Assembly (NCBI RefSeq): GCF_014647655.1
Contig: NZ_BMPP01000015.1
Coordinates: 1 to 64,000, forward strand
Reading direction: 5' to 3'
Length of the DNA stretch: 64,000 nt
From: Deinococcus malanensis
Lineage (GTDB): Bacteria > Deinococcota > Deinococci > Deinococcales > Deinococcaceae
Position 1 is the stretch's first letter. Each line of letters opens with the position of its first letter. This document shows, piece by piece, positions 45,327 to 55,080 of this stretch. A program made the position numbers and the translations under genes. The notes under the pieces are model-generated. The model did not search any database and was not told where the DNA came from. It was given only the letters and a program-made list of their open reading frames with translations.

Positions 45327-47176
45327 GGGTCGCGCTGTCCCCGCCAGCGCTTGGAATACCACAGCGGATTGGAGGGATCGTGCCGCTCTCCGCGTACGGC
45401 GCTCGACAGCCGGTCCACGTCCCCTTTGGGTATGCGGTCCATACCGGCAAGCCCATTCATTTCCTGGTAGGTGTCGGTCAGCTGCGTGTAGCAGTAGCCG
45501 TGGATGCCCTTGTCCAGGATCGCGCGGTCTGCAGCGGCCAGCAGGCTTTCGACACGCTCGGTAAAGGTCATGGTGTCGCGGACAACACCGTACCCCCAGC
45601 CGTCCTCCCCGACCGGCACCCAGGAGGTGCCCCCGAACTCGCTGAGAATCACGGGCCGGTCGCCGGGCGTAAACCCTGCCAGGCCCTGCTCCCGGCCGCC
45701 GGGCCACAGGCGCCAGATGTTCTCCTCGATGGCCTGCCGGTTACCGTAACGAAACAGAAGAGTCTCGGAGTCCTGGACATAGTCGTGCAGGGTGTACACG
45801 TCACTGACCACCTGTTCCCAGCCGTCGCTGCCGCTGACCAGCCGGGTGCTGTCGAGGGTTCGGGTCAGGGCATACAACGCCCGTTGGGCCTGCTGTTGCG
45901 CCGCTTCCCTGGGAATGTCCGGCAGGCCCCACGACTCGTTGAACGGGACCCACACCACCACGCTGGGATGCGAGGCGTACAACCGCAGGACCTCCATCCA
46001 AGTCTGGGTCAGGCGCTCGATGCTGGTGGGCGTGAACGCGTAGGCACTGGGCAGGTCGACCCACAGCGCGAGTCCCAGCCGGTCACACCAGTACACGAAG
46101 CGGGGATCTTCAATCTTCTGGTGAAGACGCAGGCCGTTGAAGCCCAGCCGGCGGGCCAGCAGCACGTCCTCGCGGTACCGCCGGTCATCGCCGGTCATGC
46201 CGGTGTCTTCCCAGTAGCCCTGGTGCATGGCCATGCGCAGAGGGTGTGGAATGCTGTTCAGCAGGAACCGCCGCCCCCGGGCTTCGACCGAACGTAGCGC
46301 GGCGTAGCCTTCCGGCTGGTCAAGAACTTCGCCGCCGACACTGAGGGTCACACGGGTGTCGAGCAATTTGGGGTGGTCCGGCATCCACAGCAGCTGATTG
46401 CGGGCGTCGTCCACACCGGGGTCGGGCAGCCTCAGCGGCACCGTCATGTGCTGACCGATGACCAGCGTGTCACTGTCGGCCAGCACCTGCTCACCGTCCC
46501 ATAGTTCGATCCGCACCCGGGTGCCGGGCAGCGGGGCGTGGGCCAGTGAGACCAGGGCTGTCAATTCAAACCGGGTAAGGTCCGGGGTCCAGCGCAGAGC
46601 AGCCACGTGCTGTCGGTGGACCTTTTCCAGCCACACGGTGCGCCAGATGCCGCTGGTGGGCGGGTACCAGATGGCGTGCGGTTCGCGCCAGTCCTGCTTC
46701 CCTCGCGGCATGGCCATGTCACTGTGATCGTCCACCGCGCGTACGCACACTTCGAACGAGCCGTCCCTGGCGGCGCGAGTCACGTCGACCGTAAAGGGGG
46801 TGTAGCCGCCCTCGTGCCGCGAGGCAAACGCGCCGTTGACATACACCTCGGCCGACCAGTCCACCGCACCGAAATGCAGCAGCAGGCGCTCGTGCCTTGC
46901 CGGAACCTCGTCCGGCGTGGGGTCCACCCGGGTGCGGTACCACAGCGTGGTCGGCGCTGGGTCCACCACCTGCGGGAGACCGCTGGCCCGCGTCTGAGGC
47001 GCGTACGGAACCTGGATCTGCCCGGTAAACGTCACGTCCTCAGGGTCCTCAGCAGGATCAGGAGCGAAGTCCCACCAGCCGTCCAGTGACCGCCAGGCCC
47101 GGCGCAGATGAGGGCGCGGATGGGTGGCCACGGCGTCGTCTACGGCTTTATCAAGCGTCAGCACGGCTCTAGTCAT
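45323..47176 (-). CDS. GH2 glycoside hydrolase (beta-galactosidase/beta-glucuronidase type)
   Basis: 617 residues, shorter than LacZ. A sugar-binding jelly roll (about 20-190), an immunoglobulin-like domain (about 195-300) and a TIM barrel (about 305-600). The acid/base is E414 in VPFNESWG and the nucleophile E513 in ILSEFGG. The early block RRAWRSLDGWWDF and the barrel GYWEDTGMTGDDRRYREDVLLARRLGFN are typical of the compact bacterial GH2 group. No signal peptide, so it acts on imported oligosaccharide. It overlaps the upstream GH38 gene by 8 bases and the GH4 gene by 4. Confidence 0.9.
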   Translation of the reverse strand: MTRAVLTLDKAVDDAVATHPRPHLRRAWRSLDGWWDFAPDPAEDPEDVTFTGQIQVPYAPQTRASGLPQVVDPAPTTLWYRTRVDPTPDEVPARHERLLLHFGAVDWSAEVYVNGAFASRHEGGYTPFTVDVTRAARDGSFEVCVRAVDDHSDMAMPRGKQDWREPHAIWYPPTSGIWRTVWLEKVHRQHVAALRWTPDLTRFELTALVSLAHAPLPGTRVRIELWDGEQVLADSDTLVIGQHMTVPLRLPDPGVDDARNQLLWMPDHPKLLDTRVTLSVGGEVLDQPEGYAALRSVEARGRRFLLNSIPHPLRMAMHQGYWEDTGMTGDDRRYREDVLLARRLGFNGLRLHQKIEDPRFVYWCDRLGLALWVDLPSAYAFTPTSIERLTQTWMEVLRLYASHPSVVVWVPFNESWGLPDIPREAAQQQAQRALYALTRTLDSTRLVSGSDGWEQVVSDVYTLHDYVQDSETLLFRYGNRQAIEENIWRLWPGGREQGLAGFTPGDRPVILSEFGGTSWVPVGEDGWGYGVVRDTMTFTERVESLLAAADRAILDKGIHGYCYTQLTDTYQEMNGLAGMDRIPKGDVDRLSSAVRGERHDPSNPLWYSKRWRGQRDP

Positions 47177-49676
47177 CAGCTTCCTCCAGGAAGTTCACCT
47201 TCAGCGCCTGGCCATCTGCGGCGAGGCGCAGGCTCAGCACCTGCTGCGGCCTGAGTTCCACGTCAATGGCGTGGCCGCGCACAAGCAGCTGGCCCTGGGC
47301 CGCCTTTCCACCCCATTCGTGCAGGCGGACGATGATGTCCTCGCTGTCTTCGGCCTGCTTGAGCGCGCTGACCTGTACGGTCGGCAGGTCTTGCAGATGC
47401 AGGTCGGAGTGTGAGGCGGGCCAGGAGCCGGCATGCACGTACTCCCTGGTGAAGACTGCCGGCTGGTTGAGCACAGCCGCCTGCTCGGGCATGTGAGCAG
47501 CGCGCCAGTCACCGGTGTGAGGCACCAGGGCCCATCGGCTGCGCTGGGCGCCCTGATCCAGGTGCGCATACGCCACCGCCGGCTCCAGGGTTGCGGGATC
47601 ATGGTGCGCATAGACCGGGCTCCGCGCCAGAGTCAGGCGCAGCTCACCGCCCAGCACACTGGCCGAATATTTGCTGTCGTTGAGTAGCGCCAGCCCAGCC
47701 GGGTGCGGCGCGCCACGTCCGTCACGGGCCAGGCCGCTGACGTCCGTCCAGGACTGCACCGGTTCCTCCTCGCCGTCGGCGGGCCGCGTCACGAAACCGT
47801 ACGGGACCTCGTAGGTGGCTGTCACCTCGCTGAGGGCCGCGGGGAATACCAGCTGTGCGGCGTGGTGCGGCTCGTGCCAGTCGAGGCTGAGCTGACCGTG
47901 AATCTCGGCAGACCCGGCGTACAGCGTGAAGTCCTGCACGGCGGTCGAGCGGCCGAAGCGGGTCGTGGCCCGCACGGTGGCCCGAACCTCTCCGAGTTCC
48001 AGCACCTCCAGAGTGGCGTTCCCAAACACGCCGACCAGCTGCCGGAAACCCCGGACGCCGTGACCCCAGGTATCGGTGTCGTCGCGGACCACCTGCAGCT
48101 GAGCGCCGGTTCCGGCCAGCAGATCCAGACCTCTGGCTTTGTCCACCAGTCGGATCAGCCCGCCGGTGTGCGGGTCAAGATGAAGCGCCCAGAAGGCATT
48201 TTCCAGCAGGGTCGTCGTGGCGCTCAGCAGGGGGGGGTTGGTCTGTTCGGGCGCTGGTTCGTCCAGCACCCGGTACATCCGGTAGCCGAAGGCCGGCAGC
48301 TGCGCGCGGAACACGAAGCGGGGACGGCCCTGCCCGTTGACGCTCTCGGCGCGCAGGCGCTGATACGGCACGTCCTGGCCCGCGTCGTCAATCAGGCGCA
48401 GGTTGCTGGTGTGCCAGTCATTCAGCTCGATCTCGACCGCTTCGTCACGTTCCCGGCTGTCCGGGTTGAACACCAGGACAGGCACTCCATCGCCGTAGTC
48501 TGTGACCCAGCTGCCGCCGTTCCAATGGACGCTGCGGATCACCTCATCCACCTCCCGGCCGTCCAGGCGGGTATCAACCTGATCCGCAACCGCCTGGGTG
48601 GCCGCGAAGGTCACCCGGCTGGCGATGCTCAGCACCTCCCCAAGCTGCTGGTGTGCATCCTCGAAGGAACTCTGCAGGGAGCTCCCGGCCAGAATGTCGT
48701 GAAACTGATTGAACAGCAGCCCCTTCCACGCGTGAGTAAGGGCCTCGGCTGGGTAAGGGTAGCCGGCAGGACCCGCCATTACGGCAAGTTTCTCGGCGCG
48801 CATCAGGGCGTGCTCGGCGCGTCGGTTGAGGCGTTTGATATCGCTGACCGCGGCGTAACAGCCCCGGGCGTGGTGCTGGAGTTCCCCGGTGTATTCCGGC
48901 GCGCTTTCCCCCCGCACGGTCTCGAAAAAACCGCTCAGAGAATTCATCTGCAGGGTAGGCCAGGCCGGGTCAGCGGCCAGTTCGCGCAGGTTGGCGATGG
49001 CTTTGCGGGTTGGGCCCCCCCCGTGGTTCCCGACCCCGAACAGACCCAGCCAGTTAGTGAGCTGGGAGGGACGCCAGGCCAGGTTGCGCTCCAGGCTGGT
49101 GTAAATCTGGTTGGGGCTGCTGTTGTAGCATTCCAGGCGGGCGCTGAGCACGCGGCTGCCGTCGGCCCCCACCCAGGTAAACAGGTTGGCAGGCAGATCA
49201 AGTTCGCCGGCACTGGGCCGCATAAACACGAAGGAGTCAAGGCCCGACTGCCGGAGCAGCTGCGGCAGAGTGCCGGGGTGCCCGAACGAGTCTGGCAGGA
49301 AGCCGACGCGGGCGCGCTTGCCCAGCAGGCGCTCGAAGGTGCGCTGGCCGATCAGCGCCTGACGTGCCAGCGCCTCGCCATGCGCGAGGTTGACATCAGG
49401 CTCCACCCACCAGCCTCCCACCGGTTCCCATTGGCCACGCTGCACGGCGTCCCTGACCTCGGCCAGCAGCTGCGGGTGTGCCTCCATCCAGGCGTACTGA
49501 GCGGCGCTGGAATGCACGAAGACCATATCCGGGTTTTCCTTCAGCCGGTCCAGGGCGCTGCGGAAGGTGGCTTTGACCGTTTCGTGGCCTTCACGCCAGT
49601 CCCAGAGCCATACCGGGTCGATGTGGGCGTGGCCGATCAAGTGGAAGGTAAGCGCCTTACTGCGGGGATTGATCAT
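47169..49676 (-). CDS. GH38 alpha-mannosidase (paralogue 2)
   Basis: 835 residues, same architecture as the GH38 at 36497-38938: zinc motif GHAHIDPVWLWDW, nucleophile D129 in GFLPDSFGHPGTLPQLL, middle domain motif LTHAWKGLLFNQFHDILAGSSL, then beta domains. The catalytic domains of the two are clearly paralogous (shared blocks such as KATFRSALDRL and GGWWVEPD). GGAGG before the ATG. First gene of the leftward operon GH38-GH2-GH4-ROK repressor. A very short region to the right separates it from a divergent operon. Confidence 0.92.
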   Translation of the reverse strand: MINPRSKALTFHLIGHAHIDPVWLWDWREGHETVKATFRSALDRLKENPDMVFVHSSAAQYAWMEAHPQLLAEVRDAVQRGQWEPVGGWWVEPDVNLAHGEALARQALIGQRTFERLLGKRARVGFLPDSFGHPGTLPQLLRQSGLDSFVFMRPSAGELDLPANLFTWVGADGSRVLSARLECYNSSPNQIYTSLERNLAWRPSQLTNWLGLFGVGNHGGGPTRKAIANLRELAADPAWPTLQMNSLSGFFETVRGESAPEYTGELQHHARGCYAAVSDIKRLNRRAEHALMRAEKLAVMAGPAGYPYPAEALTHAWKGLLFNQFHDILAGSSLQSSFEDAHQQLGEVLSIASRVTFAATQAVADQVDTRLDGREVDEVIRSVHWNGGSWVTDYGDGVPVLVFNPDSRERDEAVEIELNDWHTSNLRLIDDAGQDVPYQRLRAESVNGQGRPRFVFRAQLPAFGYRMYRVLDEPAPEQTNPPLLSATTTLLENAFWALHLDPHTGGLIRLVDKARGLDLLAGTGAQLQVVRDDTDTWGHGVRGFRQLVGVFGNATLEVLELGEVRATVRATTRFGRSTAVQDFTLYAGSAEIHGQLSLDWHEPHHAAQLVFPAALSEVTATYEVPYGFVTRPADGEEEPVQSWTDVSGLARDGRGAPHPAGLALLNDSKYSASVLGGELRLTLARSPVYAHHDPATLEPAVAYAHLDQGAQRSRWALVPHTGDWRAAHMPEQAAVLNQPAVFTREYVHAGSWPASHSDLHLQDLPTVQVSALKQAEDSEDIIVRLHEWGGKAAQGQLLVRGHAIDVELRPQQVLSLRLAADGQALKVNFLEEADD

Positions 49677-49757
49677 CGTGCCTCCAAGCGTACAGGGTTA
49701 TTTCAAAATTTTAAGGAATAGGGTAGGGTGTCCCTGAACACACGACAAGAGGTGACC
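49677..49757. promoter_or_regulatory. compact divergent promoter between two glycosidase operons
   Basis: Only 81 bases separate the start codons of two long divergent operons. The centre is AT-rich (TTATTTCAAAATTTTAAGG, 49698-49716) and includes TTGAAA on the reverse strand as a possible -35. Both promoters must overlap, so one bound repressor could control both sides. Confidence 0.5.
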
Positions 49758-51575
49758 ATGCACACGATGACTGACCCCAGGCAAGTGAGTGCCGAACGCG
49801 TCGAACACGGCCTCCACATCCACAGCCCGACCTACCGGCTGAGCCTGGACGATGCCCGTCCCTTCGCACGACTGTCCCGCCCGGACGGCCAGCTGTTCAG
49901 CGAACTGTTCCTGGCGCCCAGCCTGCATACCACTCACGGCCTCGACCGCACGGCCCGTCTGCACCCGCCGGCCATCAGCCAGGAGGACGGCGCCGTGACG
50001 CTGCGCTTCCTGCTTGAAGGTGGCATCTGGCAGCACAAAACGCTGGTGCTCCGCTGCGACGCGCACGGTATCGACAGCCATGTCGAGGTCCAGGGCGAAG
50101 GTGAACTCACCGACGTGCATCTCTTCGGCGGCCATTACAACGGCCAGCAACGGTGGGGAAGCGGGTTTTTCCAGAGCGGAGCGCACTTCAGCTCCGTGTT
50201 CAACCCCGAGCCGTATCAGCGTGAGCAGCGGACCATTCCCGCTGAGCAGTCCACCGCGATTGACGTGATGGGCACCAGTCTGCCGGGCAAGGCCCACTGG
50301 TTTTTTACTCCTGCACCGTTGGTGTACGTCTTTCATCAGGCCGGGATCGAGCGCAGAGGCGCACTCGGCGCCGATCAGGGCGGTGCGCCTGAATACGAAG
50401 GGGAAGCGAAGGTCACCACGACCGCCGCGGCCGGGTGGCTGGCCGCATCCATCGTTGCCCCGGTCGAGGAAATGAACTTCACGGGCTTCCATTACGATGC
50501 GCAGGAGTCGGCGTTCTCATTGAGGCTGGCCTATGAAGGCCAAACCCGCGTTCAGGGACAGTTCCGCACGCCAACCCTGCGCCTGGCCTTTGCGGATGGA
50601 CCGTATGACGCCATCGCGCACAACAGCGCACGGCACGCTGCACTCGGCTATGCGCAGCTTGATCCGGGCGCTCAGCCCGGCTGGTGGAGTACGCCCATCC
50701 AGTGCGGTTGGGGCGCCCAGTGCCACCTCGTGCGCGAGCGCGGCGGCCGGGCGCCGGACCACTGCACCCAGGAGAACTATGATGGCTTCCTGGCTGCCCT
50801 GGAGGCCCATGACCTGCACCCGGGCATTCTGGTGCTGGACGACAAATGGAGCGCGAGCTACGGCCAGTGTGAGGTCGACCGCGCCAAGTGGCCTGACCTG
50901 GAAGGCTGGATCGCTCGAGCTCACGCCCGGGATCAGCGGGTGCTGCTGTGGTGGAAAGCCTGGGACCCCGAGGGCCTTCCCCCCGAAGCCTGCGTGCTCA
51001 ACGACCTGGGCGAGCCGGTCACGGCCGACCCTACCAGCCCCGCCTACGAGGCGGTCCTACGTGCGGCTGTGCGCCGCATGCTCCTTGAGTACGGCGCAGA
51101 CGGCTTCAAGGTGGACTTCAGTGCCCGCACCCCCAGCGGCCCCGGCCTGAAGCGCAGCGGGGGCGCCTGGGGAATTCACCTGCTGCACCGGTTGCTGTGG
51201 ATTCTGCGGGACGAGGCCAAACGCTGCAAGGCCGACGCGCTGATTATGACCCACACGCCTCACCCGGTCTTTGCCAGCGTTACCGACATGATCCGGCTCA
51301 ACGACGTGAATACCGGTCAGGACGTTCCCGAGCAGATGATCCACCGCGCCCGCGTCACCCGGGCCGCGCTGCCGCACCACGCCGTTGATACCGACAACTG
51401 GCCGATGCCGAGCCGCGCTGCGTGGCGCGAGTACACCCGCCTCCAGCCGCAATTGGGCATTCCCAGCCTGTATTTCGTGACGCACGTCGACAGTGACCAG
51501 CAGCCCCTCACCGACGAGGACTATGACCTGGTGCGCGAGACCTGGGCAGCGTGGTCCACCCGGAGCGCTCAGTGA
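49758..51575 (+). CDS. TIM-barrel glycosidase, alpha-galactosidase-like
   Basis: 605 residues. An N-terminal beta-sandwich (about 1-290) precedes a TIM barrel (about 300-600). The barrel has WWSTPIQCGWGAQ, LHPGILVLDDKWSASYG, HARDQRVLLWWKAWDPEG, and the nucleophile D453 in GADGFKVDFSA, matching the KxD strand of GH31/GH36-type (clan GH-D-like) alpha-glycosidases. The exact GH family is not certain. SD AGAGGTGA lies just before the ATG at 49758. It opens the large rightward operon and overlaps the next GH38 by GTGA. Confidence 0.75.
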   Translation: MHTMTDPRQVSAERVEHGLHIHSPTYRLSLDDARPFARLSRPDGQLFSELFLAPSLHTTHGLDRTARLHPPAISQEDGAVTLRFLLEGGIWQHKTLVLRCDAHGIDSHVEVQGEGELTDVHLFGGHYNGQQRWGSGFFQSGAHFSSVFNPEPYQREQRTIPAEQSTAIDVMGTSLPGKAHWFFTPAPLVYVFHQAGIERRGALGADQGGAPEYEGEAKVTTTAAAGWLAASIVAPVEEMNFTGFHYDAQESAFSLRLAYEGQTRVQGQFRTPTLRLAFADGPYDAIAHNSARHAALGYAQLDPGAQPGWWSTPIQCGWGAQCHLVRERGGRAPDHCTQENYDGFLAALEAHDLHPGILVLDDKWSASYGQCEVDRAKWPDLEGWIARAHARDQRVLLWWKAWDPEGLPPEACVLNDLGEPVTADPTSPAYEAVLRAAVRRMLLEYGADGFKVDFSARTPSGPGLKRSGGAWGIHLLHRLLWILRDEAKRCKADALIMTHTPHPVFASVTDMIRLNDVNTGQDVPEQMIHRARVTRAALPHHAVDTDNWPMPSRAAWREYTRLQPQLGIPSLYFVTHVDSDQQPLTDEDYDLVRETWAAWSTRSAQ

Positions 51576-54433
51576 CGACCGTTCCGCGTCCCGTCACCGT
51601 GCACGTGTACCATCACACCCACTGGGACCGGGAATGGTGGAGCACCCGTGAGCGCTTCCGGTTCCGGCTGGTGCATACCGTCGATGCGATTCTCGATGCT
51701 TTGGCCGCCGGGCCGGACCTGGCCTCGTTCGTCCTCGACGGGCAGACCCTGGTCCTGAAGGACTACCTGCAGGTCCGGCCCGGTCGTCGGGACGAACTGA
51801 TTCGCCAGATCCGGGACGGGCGTCTATTCGTCGGCCCCTGGCACATCCTGCCCGACGAGTTTCTGGTCAGCGGAGAAGCCACCCTGCGCAATCTGTGGCT
51901 TGGCGAGCGAACCGCCCGTGACCTGGGCGTGGAAGTCAGCCGCGTCGGCTACCTGCCCGACCAGTTTGGGCACATTGCGCAGATGCCCCAGTTGCTCCGT
52001 GGATTTGGCATCGACAGTGCCGTGGTCTGGCGGGGGTTCGGCGGCCCTCCGATGGGCGTCGAGGCCGGCGCAGCCGAGGTCGGGCTCAACCGGTACCTGT
52101 ACCCGCGGGCCCGTGACAACCGGTTTCCCCCACACATACACAGCGAATTCTGGTGGGAGGCGCCCGACGGAACCCGCGTGCTGGGGGTGTTCCTGCCCCT
52201 GGAGTACTACCAGAGCCACTACAAGGTCTTTCCTGACGACGCCGCACTGACCGAGGACCAGACCATCGGGCGGGCCCGCCGGACCAGCGCGTACCTGCGC
52301 AGCTACGCCGTGACGGACGTGCTTCTGGAGCCGATGGGCGGGGATCACCTGCCGGTCGATCCCCGGCTGCCCGGGCTGCTTCGGGAGCTCAACGGCGCCC
52401 TGGCCGACGAGGGGGTCACCTACCGCATCAGTACGCTTGACGCCTTTGTGCAGGAGGTCCAGGCTCAGCAGGACCGGGTACAGGTGGTCTGGCAGGGTGA
52501 AGGCCGCGCGTTCGGGCGCAAGGCGCACCTGCTGCCCGGCGTGCTCAGTGCCCGGCTGTACCTCAAGCAGCGCAACGCCCGCGCCCAGACGGCGCTCGAA
52601 CGGTACGCCGAGCCCCTGCAGGCCCTGCACTGGCTGCTGGGTGAACAGTACGAGGCCGACTACCTGTGGACCGCCTGGGAGCGCCTGATCGAGAATCACC
52701 CGCACGACAGCATCTGTGGTTGTTCGATCGACCAGGTGCACCGCGAGATGATCACCCGTTTCGACGAGGCGCAGCAGATGGCCGACCTGCTGGCCGAGGA
52801 TGCCCACGGGTCCATTGCCACGCGGGTGGACCCGGCCTTTGCCGAGGGCGGCGAGGTGGTCACGGTCTTCAACCCGCTCAACTGGCCGCGCACCGACGAA
52901 GTTCGCGTGCTGATGAATCCTCACCTGAACATCACTCCGCTTCACTGGATGCTGATTGATCATCTGGGTCAGGAGTGCCCCTTCCAGATCCGCACGGTGG
53001 GCAGCGACGTCGAAAAGACCGAAGCCTTCTCCTGGCTGAGCCTGAGTCCTGGCCGCACGCACGATGCCAATGAATTCATAGAGGTGACGTTTGTTGCCCA
53101 GGACGTGCCCGGCCTGGGCTACCGGTCGTATGCCCTGCGCCGCCGCAAGCAGCCGCTGGGCTCAGCGCTGGTGCGGCCCTATCAGGTGCTGGGCGATGTG
53201 GCCCTGAATAAGGGTGCCCTTGCCGTCAGCACGCTGGCCGTAGGACCCGGAACGCTTGAGAACGAGTTCCTGCGCGTCACGGTCAACCCGGACAACGGCA
53301 GCCTCGACCTGCTCGACAAGTCCACCGGGCACTCTTACACCGGCCTGAACAGCTTCGACAACGGCGGCGACAACGGAGACACCTACAATTACGCCTGGCC
53401 GCTGGGTGATCAGGTGTTTCACACCGGGCAGGTTCAGGCGCATCTGTCCTGGGTGGAGGTCGGCCCGGCCCGCGCCACCCTGCGCGTCACATGGTGCTGG
53501 ACGCTGCCCGAGGGCCTGAGCGAGGACCGCCAGAGCCGCAGCACCCGCCATGTACCGTTTGTGCTGCACAGCGACGTCACCCTTCTTCCCGGCGTGCGCC
53601 GGGTGGACATCCGCACGCATTTCGACAACACGGCGCGCGACCACCGGCTGCGCGCCCGCTTCCCCCTGGGCGCACCGGTCACGGTATCCAGCGCCGAAAC
53701 GCAGTTCGGCGTCGTGGACCGCCCGGTAACGCTGCCCGCAGATCAGCGCGGTAGCAGTGAACCGGCCGTGCATGAGCACCCCCAGTTGAACTTTGCCAGC
53801 CTCAGCGACGGCACGCGTGGACTGACCGTGCTGAACCGCGGCCTGCCGGAATTCAGCGCCGCCGAGGACGGTATCCTGTCACTGACCGTGCTGCGCGCCG
53901 TGGGCTGGCTGTCTCGTGAGGACTTCCTGACCCGGGTGGGCGGCGCTGGACCAACCACTCCCACGCCCGAAGCGCAGATGCTGGGGCCAGTGACGGCCGA
54001 GTACAGCCTGGTGCCGCACGCCGGCACCTGGGCCGAAGCAGACACCTGGCGCGACGCGCACAGCTTCAACGCCCCACTGCACGCTGCCACGCAGACCAGT
54101 CAGATCGTGCCGTTGCGCAACCGCCACCGCGACCGGCCCGCCACGCTGCCGCCAGCGCGCAGCTTCATCGAGGTCACCGGACGCGTTCTGGTCACCGCGG
54201 TGAAACGCGCCGAGGACCGTAACGCGCTGATTGTCCGCTTCGTCAACCAGACCCCCGACCCACAGGTTGCACGCGTCCGCGTGGCGGTCGGCATGACGGG
54301 TGCCCGGCGTGCGAACCTGCGCGAACACCCCCAGGAAGACATAGACGTGACCGACGGCATGGTGGAGCTCACCGTTCGTCCCTGGGAAATCGTAACCCTC
54401 GAACTTGACGTGGCAATGGAGACTCACGCATGA
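51572..54433 (+). CDS. GH38 alpha-mannosidase (divergent branch)
   Basis: 953 residues. Zinc and catalytic motifs: HHTHWDREWW (H15, H17, D19), nucleophile D130 in GYLPDQFGHIAQMPQLL, and the middle-domain ENHPHDSICGCSIDQVHREM (His, Asp). This is the HTHWDREW subgroup, related to mannosylglycerate hydrolase and other bacterial GH38, distinct from the HIDPVWLW pair elsewhere in the locus, so it probably has a different linkage preference. The GTG start at 51572 overlaps the previous stop. It overlaps the racemase-like gene by ATGA. Confidence 0.92.
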   Translation: MTTVPRPVTVHVYHHTHWDREWWSTRERFRFRLVHTVDAILDALAAGPDLASFVLDGQTLVLKDYLQVRPGRRDELIRQIRDGRLFVGPWHILPDEFLVSGEATLRNLWLGERTARDLGVEVSRVGYLPDQFGHIAQMPQLLRGFGIDSAVVWRGFGGPPMGVEAGAAEVGLNRYLYPRARDNRFPPHIHSEFWWEAPDGTRVLGVFLPLEYYQSHYKVFPDDAALTEDQTIGRARRTSAYLRSYAVTDVLLEPMGGDHLPVDPRLPGLLRELNGALADEGVTYRISTLDAFVQEVQAQQDRVQVVWQGEGRAFGRKAHLLPGVLSARLYLKQRNARAQTALERYAEPLQALHWLLGEQYEADYLWTAWERLIENHPHDSICGCSIDQVHREMITRFDEAQQMADLLAEDAHGSIATRVDPAFAEGGEVVTVFNPLNWPRTDEVRVLMNPHLNITPLHWMLIDHLGQECPFQIRTVGSDVEKTEAFSWLSLSPGRTHDANEFIEVTFVAQDVPGLGYRSYALRRRKQPLGSALVRPYQVLGDVALNKGALAVSTLAVGPGTLENEFLRVTVNPDNGSLDLLDKSTGHSYTGLNSFDNGGDNGDTYNYAWPLGDQVFHTGQVQAHLSWVEVGPARATLRVTWCWTLPEGLSEDRQSRSTRHVPFVLHSDVTLLPGVRRVDIRTHFDNTARDHRLRARFPLGAPVTVSSAETQFGVVDRPVTLPADQRGSSEPAVHEHPQLNFASLSDGTRGLTVLNRGLPEFSAAEDGILSLTVLRAVGWLSREDFLTRVGGAGPTTPTPEAQMLGPVTAEYSLVPHAGTWAEADTWRDAHSFNAPLHAATQTSQIVPLRNRHRDRPATLPPARSFIEVTGRVLVTAVKRAEDRNALIVRFVNQTPDPQVARVRVAVGMTGARRANLREHPQEDIDVTDGMVELTVRPWEIVTLELDVAMETHA

Positions 54434-55080
54434 AAACCCTGGCCCTGATCCATACCACCCCCGTGACCGTGAGCGCCATGAAGGCCCTGGCCGCTGAGCG
54501 CGCGCCGGGAGTACGCATCATCAACCTTCTCGACGATAGCCTGCTTCCGGACGTGATGCAGGCCGGGCAGCCCACCACGGACGTGACCGGCCGCCTGCGC
54601 GCCTACGCGAATGCCGCCGTGAATGCCGGTGCGGACGTGGTGATGTGCTGCTGCTCGTCGGTCGGCGGGGCAGTCGATGACCTCCGGGCCGAGCTGCCGG
54701 TCCCGTTCCTCCGCATAGACGAACCTATGGCCAGACAGGCCGTGCAGCTGGGCGAGCGGGTTGGCGTCATTGCCACCGTCGGTTCCACGCTGGAACCTAC
54801 CGCCCGCCTGATCGAGCGCGCGGCAGCGGACGCGGGCAAAGCCGCCGAGGTCGAGCGGGTGCTGGTCGAAGGTGCCTACGACGCCCTGATGGCCGGGCAG
54901 CCGGAGCAGCACGACGCTCTGGTCAGCGCTGCATTGCAGGGGCTCGCACAGCGTACCGACGTGGTGGTTCTTGCGCAGGCCAGCATGGCGCGCCTGATTC
55001 CCGGACTCGGCGAGACCCGCACGCCCATCCTGAGCAGCCCGGACAGCGGGCTGACACGTGCCCTGGAGGCCCTGCAATGA
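54430..55080 (+). CDS. aspartate/glutamate racemase superfamily protein
   Basis: A 216-residue protein of the Asp/Glu/hydantoin racemase fold. The first active-site position is Cys-rich (VVMCCCSSVGG, C73-C75). The second half has VLVEGAYDALMAGQPEQHDALV and VVVLAQASMARLIPG, where two-Cys racemases have the second catalytic Cys (GCT/GCA). The second Cys seems replaced by Ala/Ser. That pattern fits a one-base enzyme such as a decarboxylase or an unassigned branch. Placed between a GH38 and a class II aldolase and coupled to both by ATGA overlaps, it is likely a sugar-acid or sugar-derived carbon enzyme. Confidence 0.85.
   Translation: MKTLALIHTTPVTVSAMKALAAERAPGVRIINLLDDSLLPDVMQAGQPTTDVTGRLRAYANAAVNAGADVVMCCCSSVGGAVDDLRAELPVPFLRIDEPMARQAVQLGERVGVIATVGSTLEPTARLIERAAADAGKAAEVERVLVEGAYDALMAGQPEQHDALVSAALQGLAQRTDVVVLAQASMARLIPGLGETRTPILSSPDSGLTRALEALQ

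Noticed and set aside
47703..49721. A 672-residue open frame antisense to the GH38 gene
   Set aside because: A by-product of GC-rich codon use on the opposite strand. It has no recognisable domain, while the minus strand encodes a complete GH38 with all catalytic motifs.
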